DNA of 16,024 nt from NCBI GenBank assembly GCA_038241095.1, contig JBBRGB010000056.1, forward strand, positions 1 through 16,024, written 5' to 3'. This DNA comes from JBBDMX01 sp038241095. GTDB lineage: Bacteria; Planctomycetota; Phycisphaerae; Phycisphaerales; Phycisphaeraceae. The position numbers and the translations under genes were made by a program. The notes under the pieces are model-generated. The model was not told the origin of the DNA. It saw only the letters and a list, made by a program, of their open reading frames with translations, and searched no databases. Below, in pieces: positions 6,759-14,680 of the stretch (within the stretch, counting starts at the first letter, position 1; every line of letters starts with the position of its first letter).

Positions 6759-7955
6759 ATGAAAGACCGACGCCGACGAAAACGAGACGATGGCGCTTGG
6801 CCCCACCCCAAGCCGGACCACGATGTGGTGCTACACACCCGCGTCGTCACCGACACCGGCGGCGGTCCCGACAAAACCATTTTCTACTCCGCGCCCTTCT
6901 TGGCCGACAGTCGCTATTGGCTTGCCGCCGCCTACATGCACCCGCCACGCGATCCCGGCTTCGCCGCCCTGCGAAAGCGTGCCGAAGCAGCAGGCTGCCC
7001 GCTCATCGGCGTGCCCGACAAAGGCCCGCTGGACCGCAACGTCCTGCGACGAATGCTCAACATCTGCAAACGCTACAACGTCGCCGTCTGGCATGGCCAC
7101 GATTACAAGTCCAACATGCTGGGCCTCATGCTCCGCCCGTTTCGCCCCATGAAGCTCATCACCACGCTCCACGGCTGGGTGAAACACACCTCCCGCACGC
7201 CGCTCTATTACGCCGTGGACCGCTGGAGCCTGCCCTACTACCAGCACGTCATCGCGGTGTCAGATGACCTCTACGAAAACGCCTTGAAAATCGGCGTGCG
7301 GGCTGAGAATCTGACCCTGCTTTACAACGGCATCGACGAGAAGCGATTCGCCCGTCAAGGCCCCGCCGCGCAAGCCGCCATGCGCGCCAAACTCGGCACA
7401 CCGCCCGGCCGTGTCGTCATCGGTGGCATGGGTCGGCTCAGTCCTGAAAAAGCCTTCGACAACCTCATCACCGCCACGCAATCACTCCTGGCCCAAGGCC
7501 ACGATGTCGAGTTGTGGATCGCCGGCGATGGCGATGCCCGGCCGGACTTGGAGCGACTCATCGCCGCCCACAAACTCCAGGACCGCGTGCGCCTGCTGGG
7601 CTTCTGCGATGACACCATCGCCTTTTACGAAGCAATGGATTTGTTCGTGTTGTCGAGCCTGCGTGAGGGGTTGCCCAACGTGGTGCTCGAAGCGATGTCC
7701 ATGAGCCTGCCGGTGCTTTCCACCCGCGTCGCCGGCGTGCCCAAGTTGATCGAGGATGGCGACAACGGCCTGCTCTGCCCCATCGGCGACGCGGGCGCTT
7801 TGGCCACGGGCATGGCGCGGCTGCTGGACGACGCCCCCTTGCGGCAAGCCTTCGCCAGCGCGGGCCGACGCACCATCGAACAACGCTTCACCTTCCGTCA
7901 GCGCATGGACAAGGAAAAAACGATCCTCGACCGCGTGATGGGCCATGCGTCTTGA
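6759..7955 (+). CDS. Glycosyltransferase family 4
   Basis: GT-B retaining glycosyltransferase, probably cytoplasmic and using a nucleotide-sugar donor to build exopolysaccharide or another surface glycan. The product has 398 residues. A basic start (MKDRRRRKR) is followed by HTRVVTDTGGGPDKT (26-40), the acceptor-side loop seen in GT4 enzymes, and HVIAVSDDL (163-171). Next come LLYNGIDEKRF (187-197), GMGRLSPEKAFDNLI (223-237) and the signature EGLPNVVLEAMSMSLPV, whose E-x7-E glutamates are about 303 and 311. An in-frame GTG at 6696 is open but lies in repeat DNA, so I start at the ATG 6759; no clear ribosome-binding site precedes it. It follows another glycosyltransferase on the same strand and may share its pathway. 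The substrate cannot be told. Confidence 0.9.
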   Translation: MKDRRRRKRDDGAWPHPKPDHDVVLHTRVVTDTGGGPDKTIFYSAPFLADSRYWLAAAYMHPPRDPGFAALRKRAEAAGCPLIGVPDKGPLDRNVLRRMLNICKRYNVAVWHGHDYKSNMLGLMLRPFRPMKLITTLHGWVKHTSRTPLYYAVDRWSLPYYQHVIAVSDDLYENALKIGVRAENLTLLYNGIDEKRFARQGPAAQAAMRAKLGTPPGRVVIGGMGRLSPEKAFDNLITATQSLLAQGHDVELWIAGDGDARPDLERLIAAHKLQDRVRLLGFCDDTIAFYEAMDLFVLSSLREGLPNVVLEAMSMSLPVLSTRVAGVPKLIEDGDNGLLCPIGDAGALATGMARLLDDAPLRQAFASAGRRTIEQRFTFRQRMDKEKTILDRVMGHAS

Positions 7956-7970
7956 TGAAGTGATGAAGTA

Positions 7971-7993
7971 GTCTTGAGTCTTGTGTCTTGAGA
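7971..7993 (-). repeat. CTCAAGA heptamer tract (reverse orientation)
   Basis: On the minus strand this reads as imperfect repeats of CTCAAGA (TCTCAAGACACAAGACTCAA and onward). It lies just after the glycosyltransferase stop and about 30 bases before the paired hairpin repeats. A direct repeat of GATGAAGT adjoins it at 7954-7969. Confidence 0.65.
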
Positions 7994-8022
7994 TTTGTGA
8001 CTTTCAAGACAAGAGAATCTCT

Positions 8023-8105
8023 CTGACTTTCAGCCGCAACGTCCCCGTTGCGTGTGAGAACAGCGCCCCTTTTTTCAAGACGCGCGGCGGGGACGCCGCG
8101 GCTAT
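8023..8105. repeat. Inverted pair of hairpin repeats (REPIN-like), variants B and A
   Basis: The left unit is variant B in minus orientation (core 8035-8052, CGCAACG-TCCC-CGTTGCG). The right unit is variant A in plus orientation (core 8083-8100, CGCGGCG-GGGA-CGCCGCG). The cores are 30 nt apart and point in opposite directions. The left unit with its flank (8023-8052) is an exact reverse complement of 14731-14760; the right unit (8077-8105) is identical to 2353-2381. The pair lies between convergent genes (glycosyltransferase and proA) and could act as a two-way terminator. Confidence 0.8.
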
Positions 8106-8113
8106 AAGGGGGA

Positions 8114-8128
8114 CGGAGTCACGCTCCG
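8114..8128. repeat. Short hairpin CGGAG-tcacg-CTCCG
   Basis: A perfect 5-bp stem with a 5-nt loop, 20 bases beyond the proA stop codon. It adds to the hairpin cluster between the convergent genes and could help end the proA transcript. No T tract follows on the minus strand. Confidence 0.35.
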
Positions 8129-8148
8129 GGCGTGGCATGCGCGCATCT

Positions 8149-9435
8149 TTACTTGCGCACTTGCCCGTTGCCCGTGACCACCCACTTGTAGGTCGTCAGG
8201 TCGGCCGCGCCCATCGGGCCTCGGGCGTGGAGTTTGTCGGTGCTGATGCCGATCTCGGCACCCAGGCCGTACTCCCCGCCGTCGCTGAAGCGGGTCGAGG
8301 CGTTGACCATCACGTTGGCGGTATCGACGCCTTGAATGAACACCTCGGCGGCGGCGATGTCCTGCGTCACGATGGCGTCGGTGTGCCGCGAGCCGTAACG
8401 GTTGATGTGCTCGATGGCCTCGTCGATCTCTTCGACGATTTTCACCGCCACGATCAGGTCTAGATATTCCGTGGCCCAATCGGCGTCGGTGGCGGGCTTG
8501 GCGGCGGGGAACAGGCCGCGGGTGCGCTCGCAGCCGCGAACCTCCACGCCCATGTCCACCAGCGTTTGCAGCGTGTCGTGGAAGATGGGATCGGTGGCGA
8601 CCATGCGGTGAAAGAGCAATGTTTCGGCCGCGTTGCACACGCCGGGGCGCTGCGTCTTGGCGTTGACGCAAATGTCCACGGCCATCTTGGGGTCCGCGGC
8701 GGCATCGACGTACACATGACAGTTGCCGGTGTAATGTTTGATGACCGGGATGTGCGCCTGCTCGACGACGGCCCGGATTAGCGATTCGCCCCCGCGCGGA
8801 ATCGCCAAGTCAATCTTGCCTTCGAGTTTGAGCAGTTGGCCCACCACCGCGCGGTCAGTGGTTTCGACGAGTTGCACCGTGTCGGCGGGCAGGCCCGCTT
8901 CCTCCAGGCCGGCGCGGACGCAGGCGGCGATGGCCGCGTTGGAGTGCAGCGCTTCCTTGCCACCTCGGAGGATCACGGCATTGCCACTCTTGATGCACAG
9001 GGCCGCGGCGTCGCTGGTGACGTTGGGCCGGCTCTCGAAGATGATCAGCACCACGCCGATGGGTACGCGAACCTTGCGGATCGACAGCCCGTTGGGACGG
9101 ACGTAACCTTCGATGACTTGGCCCACGGGGTCGGTCTGATCGGCGATCTGCCGCACCGAGTGGGCGACCTTGGCGATGCCCGCATCATCGAGTTTGAGGC
9201 GCTCGAGCATGGCGGCGGAAAGGCCCGCTTCGCGCCCGGCGGCGAGATCCTTGGCGTTGGCGGCCTTGATCGCTTCGGACTGATGGATTAGCTCCTCGGC
9301 CACCGCCAAGAGGGCATCGCGGCGCTGAGCGCCGGTGGCGCGGTTAAGGGTCCGGCTGGCGGCCACAGCCCGGTCGGCCAGGGCGTTGCAATAAGCGGGA
9401 ATGTCGGTGACGGTGTCGGGGGTGGTCGTACTCAT
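8149..9435 (-). CDS. proA: Glutamate-5-semialdehyde dehydrogenase (gamma-glutamyl phosphate reductase)
   Basis: Second step of proline synthesis: NADPH-dependent reduction of gamma-glutamyl phosphate to glutamate-5-semialdehyde in the cytoplasm. The 428-residue product matches the usual length of about 415-430. It shows the family block VVLIIFESRPNVTSDAAAL (128-146), LRGGKEALHSN (156-166) and IPRGGESLIRAV (212-223). The catalytic cysteine lies in TQRPGVCNAAETLL (Cys267), and the C-terminal block includes TGNGQVRK. I start at the ATG 9435 rather than the longer open frame to 9480 because TACAAT ends 6 nt upstream and homologues begin near here. ProB, the preceding kinase, is not in the window. 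The upstream oxidoreductase ends only 41 nt away on the same strand, so partial cotranscription is possible. Confidence 0.95.
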   Translation of the reverse strand: MSTTTPDTVTDIPAYCNALADRAVAASRTLNRATGAQRRDALLAVAEELIHQSEAIKAANAKDLAAGREAGLSAAMLERLKLDDAGIAKVAHSVRQIADQTDPVGQVIEGYVRPNGLSIRKVRVPIGVVLIIFESRPNVTSDAAALCIKSGNAVILRGGKEALHSNAAIAACVRAGLEEAGLPADTVQLVETTDRAVVGQLLKLEGKIDLAIPRGGESLIRAVVEQAHIPVIKHYTGNCHVYVDAAADPKMAVDICVNAKTQRPGVCNAAETLLFHRMVATDPIFHDTLQTLVDMGVEVRGCERTRGLFPAAKPATDADWATEYLDLIVAVKIVEEIDEAIEHINRYGSRHTDAIVTQDIAAAEVFIQGVDTANVMVNASTRFSDGGEYGLGAEIGISTDKLHARGPMGAADLTTYKWVVTGNGQVRK

Positions 9436-9441
9436 GCGTGA

Positions 9442-9447
9442 ATTGTA
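9442..9447 (-). promoter_or_regulatory. -10-like box, putative leaderless proA start
   Basis: TACAAT (5 of 6 consensus bases) ends 6 nt before the proA ATG on the minus strand. The only purine-rich stretch (GGAGAA) is too far, about 16 nt upstream of the ATG, to serve as a ribosome-binding site. Confidence 0.45.
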
Positions 9448-9476
9448 ATGGTTCTCCGTCTGGCCTTGTCCCGCTG

Positions 9477-10385
9477 TCACTTGTCATCAGGCGGTGTCAG
9501 GACAGGCATCACGCGGGCCATCGCTTGCGTCCCTTGGCGTCCACCACCCATGTCGGCGACGTGCTGGAAATAGTGTCTCGCCACTTCCACGCCTTCGAGT
9601 GGCAGGCCCTTGTCCTTGGCCGCTTGGGTGACGATGGCCAGGTCTTTGAGCACTAGGTCGACCATGAAGCCGGGGGCATAATCACCCGCGGCGATCTTGG
9701 GACCGAGGTTGCTCAACTGCCAGGAACCGCCCGCCCCGGCGGCGACCACTTCGATCATCTTCCGTGGATCGAGGCCCGAGCTTTGCGCCAGTGCCATCGC
9801 TTCGACGACGCCCATGAGGTTGCAGGCCACCGCCACCTGGTTGCAGGCCTTGCAGGTCTGACCGCCGCCGCTGTCGCCGACGTGGGTGATGGCCTTGCCC
9901 ACCGCTTGGAAGATCGGCCGACAATGCTCGAAGGTTTCGACCGGCCCGCCGACCATGATCGAAAGCGTGCCCGCCCGCGCGCCGCTGTCACCGCCGGAGA
10001 CCGGCGCGTCCAGCAGCGTCACTCCACGCTCCGCCAGTCTGCCCGCCATGTCCCGCGTGGCCTCGGGGCTGATGGTGCTGTGGTCGATGACGATCAACCC
10101 CGGCTTGGCACCCGCCATGACGCCTTCTTCGCCAAAGAGCACGGCTTGGACATCGGGTGTGTCCTTGACGTTGACGCAGATGACATTCGGCCCCGCCTGC
10201 GCCATTTCTCGTGGAGATGCGGCGACCTTGGCGCCGAGTTGGCGCATCGGTTCGCACTTGGCCGGGGTGCGGTTCCAGACGGTCAGGTCGTAGCCGGCCT
10301 TGATGAGATTGGCCACCATCGCCGAGCCCATGATGCCCATGCCGATGTAGCCGATGCGGTGGGGGGGTGATTGGTTGTGTGCCAT
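9477..10385 (-). CDS. NAD(P)-dependent oxidoreductase, 3-hydroxyisobutyrate dehydrogenase family
   Basis: Beta-hydroxyacid dehydrogenase; the family includes 3-hydroxyisobutyrate dehydrogenase, tartronate semialdehyde reductase and glyoxylate/succinic semialdehyde reductases. The 302-residue product begins with a Rossmann nucleotide site (IGYIGMGIMGSAMVANL, 11-27) followed by VWNRTPAKC (36-44). The substrate loop is LLDAPVSGGDSGARAGTL (124-141), with the catalytic lysine at Lys179 in GQTCKACNQV and the conserved Asn182. The C-terminal all-helical domain includes KDLAIVTQAAKDKGLPL. The start at 10385 has AGGAG 6 nt upstream, the clearest ribosome-binding site in the window, so the longer frame to 10421 is rejected. 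It precedes proA on the same strand but has no evident link to proline synthesis. The substrate cannot be told from sequence. Confidence 0.9.
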   Translation of the reverse strand: MAHNQSPPHRIGYIGMGIMGSAMVANLIKAGYDLTVWNRTPAKCEPMRQLGAKVAASPREMAQAGPNVICVNVKDTPDVQAVLFGEEGVMAGAKPGLIVIDHSTISPEATRDMAGRLAERGVTLLDAPVSGGDSGARAGTLSIMVGGPVETFEHCRPIFQAVGKAITHVGDSGGGQTCKACNQVAVACNLMGVVEAMALAQSSGLDPRKMIEVVAAGAGGSWQLSNLGPKIAAGDYAPGFMVDLVLKDLAIVTQAAKDKGLPLEGVEVARHYFQHVADMGGGRQGTQAMARVMPVLTPPDDK

Positions 10386-10460
10386 GCGTTGCTCCTGTGC
10401 GGTTGGATATTTGCTCGACAATTTAACGCCGAGCGACTTTATGCCATCAAAGGGGGCGTC

Positions 10461-10466
10461 TAAACT
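10461..10466 (+). promoter_or_regulatory. -10-like box, putative leaderless rhodanese start
   Basis: TAAACT ends 5 nt before the ATG at 10472. A purine run (AGGGGG) lies about 15 nt upstream of the ATG, too far for normal ribosome binding. TTTATG lies 17 nt upstream as a weak -35. Confidence 0.3.
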
Positions 10467-10471
10467 CTGGC

Positions 10472-10834
10472 ATGACGCGCAACACAGAATTGACCATTCC
10501 TGAGATCAATGTCCAAGAACTCCGTGACCTGTTGCAAACACGCGCTGCGGTGCCGTCGGATGTCGAGGCAACCTTCGATATCATCGACGTGCGGCAACCC
10601 AGCGAACATCGCATTTGCGCGATGGAGGGCGCGATCCTCTTGCCGTTGAGCTCGCTGGTGTCAGGGATGAAGGAACTGGACCCGGGAAAACGCCACTACC
10701 TGCTCTGTCACCACGGCATTCGCAGTTTGCGGGCCGCGGCGGTGCTGCGACAGCAGGGCTTTGACGCGGTTAACATCAGCGGAGGCATCGACGCTTGGGC
10801 ACGGCTCATCGACCTGGCGATGTCGAGGTATTAA
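10472..10834 (+). CDS. Rhodanese-like domain protein
   Basis: Single-domain sulfurtransferase-type protein of 120 residues, probably cytoplasmic. The first half has FDIIDVRQPSEH (35-46), the family's DVR-x-x-x-E motif, then GAILLPLSSL (53-62). The active-site loop is LLCHHGIRS, with Cys79 as the sulfur-carrying residue. It ends with the usual closing block NISGGIDAWARLID, so it is complete. Similar domains supply persulfide sulfur for cofactor and tRNA thiolation, or act in thiosulfate and cyanide handling; which applies here is unknown. The gene is divergent from the oxidoreductase (86-nt gap) and convergent with pilT, whose stop is only 8 bases away with no room for a hairpin terminator. 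Confidence 0.9.
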   Translation: MTRNTELTIPEINVQELRDLLQTRAAVPSDVEATFDIIDVRQPSEHRICAMEGAILLPLSSLVSGMKELDPGKRHYLLCHHGIRSLRAAAVLRQQGFDAVNISGGIDAWARLIDLAMSRY

Positions 10835-10842
10835 CTAGCGCA

Positions 10843-11994
10843 TCAGGCCTTTTTCGCCAAGGCCGCGGCAAGGGGCGGCGTGGCGGCGGCACCATCCTCG
10901 TCGAGTTCAGTGCGGTCGACGCTGCCGCCGGCGCGGTGTACCTTTTCGACCAGGGACGTCGAATCCTTGCCCTTGTCCACCATTTCCTCCGCGGAGATGA
11001 CGCCCTTGCGGTAGAGGTCCCAGAGGTGGTCGTCGAGCAACTGCATGCCGTACTTGCGACCGGTTTGGATGGCCGAGTCGATGCGGAAGGTTTTGTTTTC
11101 ACGTACGAGGTTGGCGATGGCCGGGGTGACGACGAGAAACTCATAGGCGGCGACCATGCCCTTGCGGTCGATGCGGGGCATGAGTTGCTGACTGAGCACG
11201 GCCATGAGGGAGATCGAAAGCTGCACGCGAATCTGCGCCTGCTGGTTGACGGGGAAGGCGTCGATGATGCGGTTGATGGTGCCGCTGGCGCCGGTGGTGT
11301 GCAGGGTGCCGAAGACCAAGTGGCCCGTTTCCGCGGCGCGGATGGCGGCTTCGATGGTTTCAAGATCGCGCATTTCACCGACGAGCATCACGTCGGGGTC
11401 TTGCCGCAGGGCGCGGCGCAAAGCCTCGGCGAAGCTGGGCACGTCGTTGCCCACTTCACGCTGATTGACGATGCTCTTTTTGTGCTCGTGGTAATACTCG
11501 ATGGGGTCTTCGATGGTGATGATGTGGCGGTCGCTGCCGGCGTTGATGTGGTCGATCATGGTCGCCAGGGTGGTCGTTTTGCCCGAGCCGGTAGGCCCGG
11601 TGACCAGGAACAACCCGCGGGGCCGACGACAGAGTTCTTGCACGATCTTGGGCAGACCGATCTGCTCGAAGGTTAGGAGTTGGTTGGGAATCTGGCGCAA
11701 GACGACGGCGACGTTGCCCTTGACCTTGAAGACCGAAACGCGGAAGCGGGCGGCGTCACCGTAGGCGAAACCAAAGTCGCTGCCGCCTTCTTCCTGCAAC
11801 TCGTTTTGCGAGCGCTCGGGGGTGATGGACTTCATCAGGGCCATGGTGTCGGCCGGTTCGAGCACCTTGGTTTTAAGCTCGACGAGTCGGCCACGCATGC
11901 GCAGGGTGGGCGGCTTGCCGACGGTGAGGTGCAAGTCGCTGGCCTTCTGTTTAACCACCGTGTCCAGCAACCGATCAATGTGAATCGTGGCCAT
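10843..11994 (-). CDS. pilT: Type IV pilus retraction ATPase PilT
   Basis: Hexameric cytoplasmic ATPase that depolymerises type IV pili, driving twitching motility and DNA uptake. The 383-residue product has the PAS-like N-terminal domain (ASDLHLTVGKPPTLR, 18-32), Walker A GPTGSGKT (133-140), the Asp box TIEDPIEYYH (160-169), Walker B region VGEMRDLETIE with Glu207, and the His box. The segment AIRAAETGHLVFGTLHTTGA (217-236) is the PilT hallmark that separates it from PilB. The C-terminus ends in an Ala-rich tail that is longer than in E. coli-type PilT. The gene lies 94 nt downstream of pilB on the same strand, which fits a joint pilus unit. No pilC is present nearby. The ribosome-binding site is weak. 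Confidence 0.95.
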   Translation of the reverse strand: MATIHIDRLLDTVVKQKASDLHLTVGKPPTLRMRGRLVELKTKVLEPADTMALMKSITPERSQNELQEEGGSDFGFAYGDAARFRVSVFKVKGNVAVVLRQIPNQLLTFEQIGLPKIVQELCRRPRGLFLVTGPTGSGKTTTLATMIDHINAGSDRHIITIEDPIEYYHEHKKSIVNQREVGNDVPSFAEALRRALRQDPDVMLVGEMRDLETIEAAIRAAETGHLVFGTLHTTGASGTINRIIDAFPVNQQAQIRVQLSISLMAVLSQQLMPRIDRKGMVAAYEFLVVTPAIANLVRENKTFRIDSAIQTGRKYGMQLLDDHLWDLYRKGVISAEEMVDKGKDSTSLVEKVHRAGGSVDRTELDEDGAAATPPLAAALAKKA

Positions 11995-12088
11995 ATTGAT
12001 TTACTCGTTACGAAAAAAACAACCTTCGCAATGCCATCCGCCCCAACATCCACCCCACGCGCGAGCCTCAAGCCTTCCCCCTCCCCCT

Positions 12089-13849
12089 TCACGCCGCCGT
12101 CGCTTCTTCATCGTCATCGACGTCCACCACGCCTTCGACTTGGGTAATGCGTGAGATTTCTTCCATGGTGGTAGCACCTTCGAGGATCTTGAGCCTGCCG
12201 TCACCCAGCAAGTTTCGCATTCCCGTGGCCAAGGCGGCCTGGCGAATCTGCACCAGCGGGGATCGCTTGAACGCCAACTCGCGCAGTTCGTTGTTCATGA
12301 TCATCAGTTCGTAGATGCCCTGTCGACCGCGGTAGCCGGTCTTGCCGCACTTGGCGCAACCCACGGCCCGATAGACGGTCTTGCCCTCCAAGTCCCGCGC
12401 GGTGAACCCGACGAGTCGCATCAGTCGCCGATCCAGTTTCTCCACCGGGGCCTTGCAGTGCGGGCAGAGGATTCGCACCAGCCGCTGCGCCAGTACCGCC
12501 TGGATCGAGCTGGCGACGAGGAAGGGCTTGATGCCCATGTCGATCAAACGGGTGATCGACGAAGGCGCGTCATTGGTGTGCAGGGTGCTGAAAACCAAGT
12601 GGCCCGTCAACGCAGCCTGAATGGCGACGTCGCCCACTTCCTTGTCGCGGATTTCACCCACCAGCACGATGTTGGGCGCTTGACGCAGCATGGCGCGGAG
12701 AATCTTGTCGAAGCTCATGCCCACCGTTTCATTGACCTGGCACTGGTTGATGCCCTTGATCATGTACTCGACGGGGTCCTCGGCGGTGATGATCTTCTTG
12801 TCCGGGCGGTTGAGCACGTCCAAGGCCGAATAAAGCGTGGTGGTCTTGCCCGAACCCGTGGGGCCGGTGACCAGGAAGATGCCGTTGGGTCGGCGAATGA
12901 TGCGGTTGAAAGTGTCGAGCGTGTCGGGCTGCATGCCCAATCGCTGGAGGCCCACCTTGGCGGATTCGGGCCGGAGAATACGGGCCACGATCGATTCGCC
13001 GTGGTACGACGGGCAGCAGGCCACGCGGAAGTCGATGGTCTCGCCCAGCACTTTCTTCTTGATGCGGCCGTCTTGGGGCACGCGCTTTTCTTCGACGCGC
13101 ATGCCGCTCATGATCTTCATGCGGGCAATGACGGCGCTTTGCGTGCGCTTGGGCAGGTCGTCACGCTGGTGGCACACGCCGTCAATGCGGAAACGCAGAC
13201 GCACCCGGTGGGCGTAAGGCTCGACGTGAATGTCGCTGGCGCGCCCGGTCACGGCCTCGTCGATAATCTGATTCACCAAGCGCACGATCGGAGCCGTCTG
13301 GCCATCCTGAACTTCGCCGGCAGCAACCGGCCCGCCATCGGCGTCCACGTCGATAGAAGTCTGCCCGGCGTCGACCGACATCTGCCGCACCGTCTCGTCG
13401 ATGCTGGCGCGGGTTTCGCTGAAAATTCGGTCGATGTATTCCTTGATCTTGCCCCGCGCTCCCAAGGCCGTGTCCAACTCCACGTTGAGCCGGAAACGCA
13501 GCGTGTCGAGCGTGTCCAAGTCCATCGGATCGTGGATGAGCACCTTGAGCCGGTTGTCCACTTTCTCCACCGGCAGCACCAGGTACTTCTTGATCAAGTC
13601 CGTGGGCAGGAGCTTGAGATTTTCCTTGTTCAACGCGTCGGGCTGGTCGAGATCGATGTACTCCATCTCGAACTGGCTGGCCAGCGCCTTGGCGATGTCG
13701 GATTCGGTGACGTAGCCCAGCTCGATGAGCACCTCGCCGATGCGCCGGCCTTGGGCGGTGGCGATTTTGAGGGCGTCCTCAATCTGGGTGTCGGTGACAA
13801 TCCGCCACTCTTTGAGTATCTCACCGATTTTTCGTCGCTTGCGCGCCAT
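12089..13849 (-). CDS. pilB: Type IV pilus assembly ATPase PilB (GspE/PulE family)
   Basis: Cytoplasmic hexameric ATPase that powers pilus extension. The 586-residue product starts with an MshEN (T2SSE_N) domain made of two related half-motifs (about 6-33 and 35-60) followed by the rest of the N-terminal region to about 145. The ATPase core contains ASDIHVEPY (204-212), Walker A GPTGSGKT (329-336), AEDPVEY (356-362), VGEIRD with Glu399, and ALTGHLVFSTLHTNDA (413-428). A zinc tetracysteine site (Cys462, 465, 498, 501) marks the GspE/PilB family. The adjacent pilT favours PilB over a type II secretion GspE. The start at 13849 has GAGG 5 nt upstream. A longer in-frame opening to 14356 runs antisense to ruvA and is not coding. 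The acidic tail (VDVDDDEEATAA) is unusual. Confidence 0.95.
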   Translation of the reverse strand: MARKRRKIGEILKEWRIVTDTQIEDALKIATAQGRRIGEVLIELGYVTESDIAKALASQFEMEYIDLDQPDALNKENLKLLPTDLIKKYLVLPVEKVDNRLKVLIHDPMDLDTLDTLRFRLNVELDTALGARGKIKEYIDRIFSETRASIDETVRQMSVDAGQTSIDVDADGGPVAAGEVQDGQTAPIVRLVNQIIDEAVTGRASDIHVEPYAHRVRLRFRIDGVCHQRDDLPKRTQSAVIARMKIMSGMRVEEKRVPQDGRIKKKVLGETIDFRVACCPSYHGESIVARILRPESAKVGLQRLGMQPDTLDTFNRIIRRPNGIFLVTGPTGSGKTTTLYSALDVLNRPDKKIITAEDPVEYMIKGINQCQVNETVGMSFDKILRAMLRQAPNIVLVGEIRDKEVGDVAIQAALTGHLVFSTLHTNDAPSSITRLIDMGIKPFLVASSIQAVLAQRLVRILCPHCKAPVEKLDRRLMRLVGFTARDLEGKTVYRAVGCAKCGKTGYRGRQGIYELMIMNNELRELAFKRSPLVQIRQAALATGMRNLLGDGRLKILEGATTMEEISRITQVEGVVDVDDDEEATAA

Positions 13850-13965
13850 CGATACCTCGCATTGAGTTTGGCTGAAGATTGTAGACCGGGGCCGGTTGCG
13901 TCCAACATTCTGCCCGTCGGGCACGTTGATTATGGTTTGACCACGCCCACTTGGCAAACCATGCG

Positions 13966-13995
13966 ATGACAACCCCCGGCTTTCGCGGATAAGAT
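13966..13995 (+). promoter_or_regulatory. ruvA promoter, putative leaderless
   Basis: -35-like ATGACA (13966-13971), an 18-nt spacer, then -10-like TAAGAT (13990-13995), which ends 7 nt before the ruvA ATG. There is no Shine-Dalgarno between. This is the best -35/-10 pair in the window and predicts transcription starting at or 1 nt before the start codon. Confidence 0.45.
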
Positions 13996-14002
13996 CGCGG
14001 CC

Positions 14003-14662
14003 ATGATTGCCAGAATCCAAGGCGTACTCGAAGCGGTCGAAGGCGGAGCGGCCCTGCTGCGGCTCGAAGGCGGACTGACCTACCAAGTGCTGGTGTCGGC
14101 CTTCACCGCCCAGCGTCTCGGGGCCTCCATCGGCCAGGTCGTCAAACTCCACACCATGCACTTCATCGAAAGCCAGGGCCAGGGCACGACCATGATTCCC
14201 CGTCTGGCCGGGTTTCTTTCGCTTGACGATCGACGGTTTTACGAGCTTTTCACCACCTGCAAGGGCGTGGGCAACAAACGCGCTCTGCGGGCCATGAGCA
14301 TGAGCACCCAACAGATCGCCGCGGCCATCGCCGACCGCGATGTCGCCCTGCTGCAAAGCCTGCCGGAGATCGGCAAACGCATGGCCGACACCATCGTCGC
14401 CACGCTGTCGGGCAAGGTCGATGATTTCGCTTTGGGGGGTGGTTCAGGCGACGCGGCGTCATCGCAGTCAGCCCAAGGGGTCGGCGGCGACATGCCGGTG
14501 GCGGGCACGCTGGCGCGGGATGCGCTCAACGTGCTGGTGCAGTTGGGCGAAAACCGTGCCCAGGCGGTCATGTGGATCGACACCGTGCTGCGGCAAAAGG
14601 ATCGCCCCGGTGATGTGCAGGCGCTAATCACGCGGGTGTACGCCATGAAAGCGGAAGCTTGA
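14003..14662 (+). CDS. ruvA: Holliday junction branch migration protein RuvA
   Basis: Tetrameric DNA-binding subunit of the RuvAB branch-migration motor; it holds four-way junctions open for RuvB. The 219-residue product starts with the typical MIARIQG of the OB-fold domain (1-65). Two helix-hairpin-helix motifs follow, KGVGNKRA (87-94) and PEIGKRMA (121-128), then a flexible Gly/Ser-rich linker (about 143-166) and the RuvB-binding domain III (about 167-217). The loop before FLSLDDRRFYELF is a few residues longer than in E. coli. Total length is slightly above the usual 190-205. ruvB and ruvC are not adjacent; the neighbours are the divergent pilB and, downstream, gcvH after a repeat-filled gap. 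Confidence 0.95.
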   Translation: MIARIQGVLEAVEGGAALLRLEGGLTYQVLVSAFTAQRLGASIGQVVKLHTMHFIESQGQGTTMIPRLAGFLSLDDRRFYELFTTCKGVGNKRALRAMSMSTQQIAAAIADRDVALLQSLPEIGKRMADTIVATLSGKVDDFALGGGSGDAASSQSAQGVGGDMPVAGTLARDALNVLVQLGENRAQAVMWIDTVLRQKDRPGDVQALITRVYAMKAEA

Positions 14663-14680
14663 GGTTTTCTTGCTCATAGT

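Noticed and set aside
10795..11676. Plus-strand open frame opposite pilT, overlapping the rhodanese 3' end
   Set aside because: Antisense shadow of PilT; no ribosome-binding site and no recognisable domain.
12089..13849. Type II secretion ATPase GspE instead of PilB
   Set aside because: The MshEN-type N-terminus and the adjacent pilT favour a type IV pilus; no gsp genes are present.
12458..13969. Plus-strand open frame of 503 codons opposite pilB
   Set aside because: The minus-strand PilB frame has all ATPase motifs and a Shine-Dalgarno; the opposite frame has a His/Val/Asp-rich antisense composition and no motif.
13850..14356. N-terminal extension of PilB by 169 codons
   Set aside because: The extension is antisense to ruvA, low in family-like sequence, and a good GAGG site precedes the ATG at 13849.
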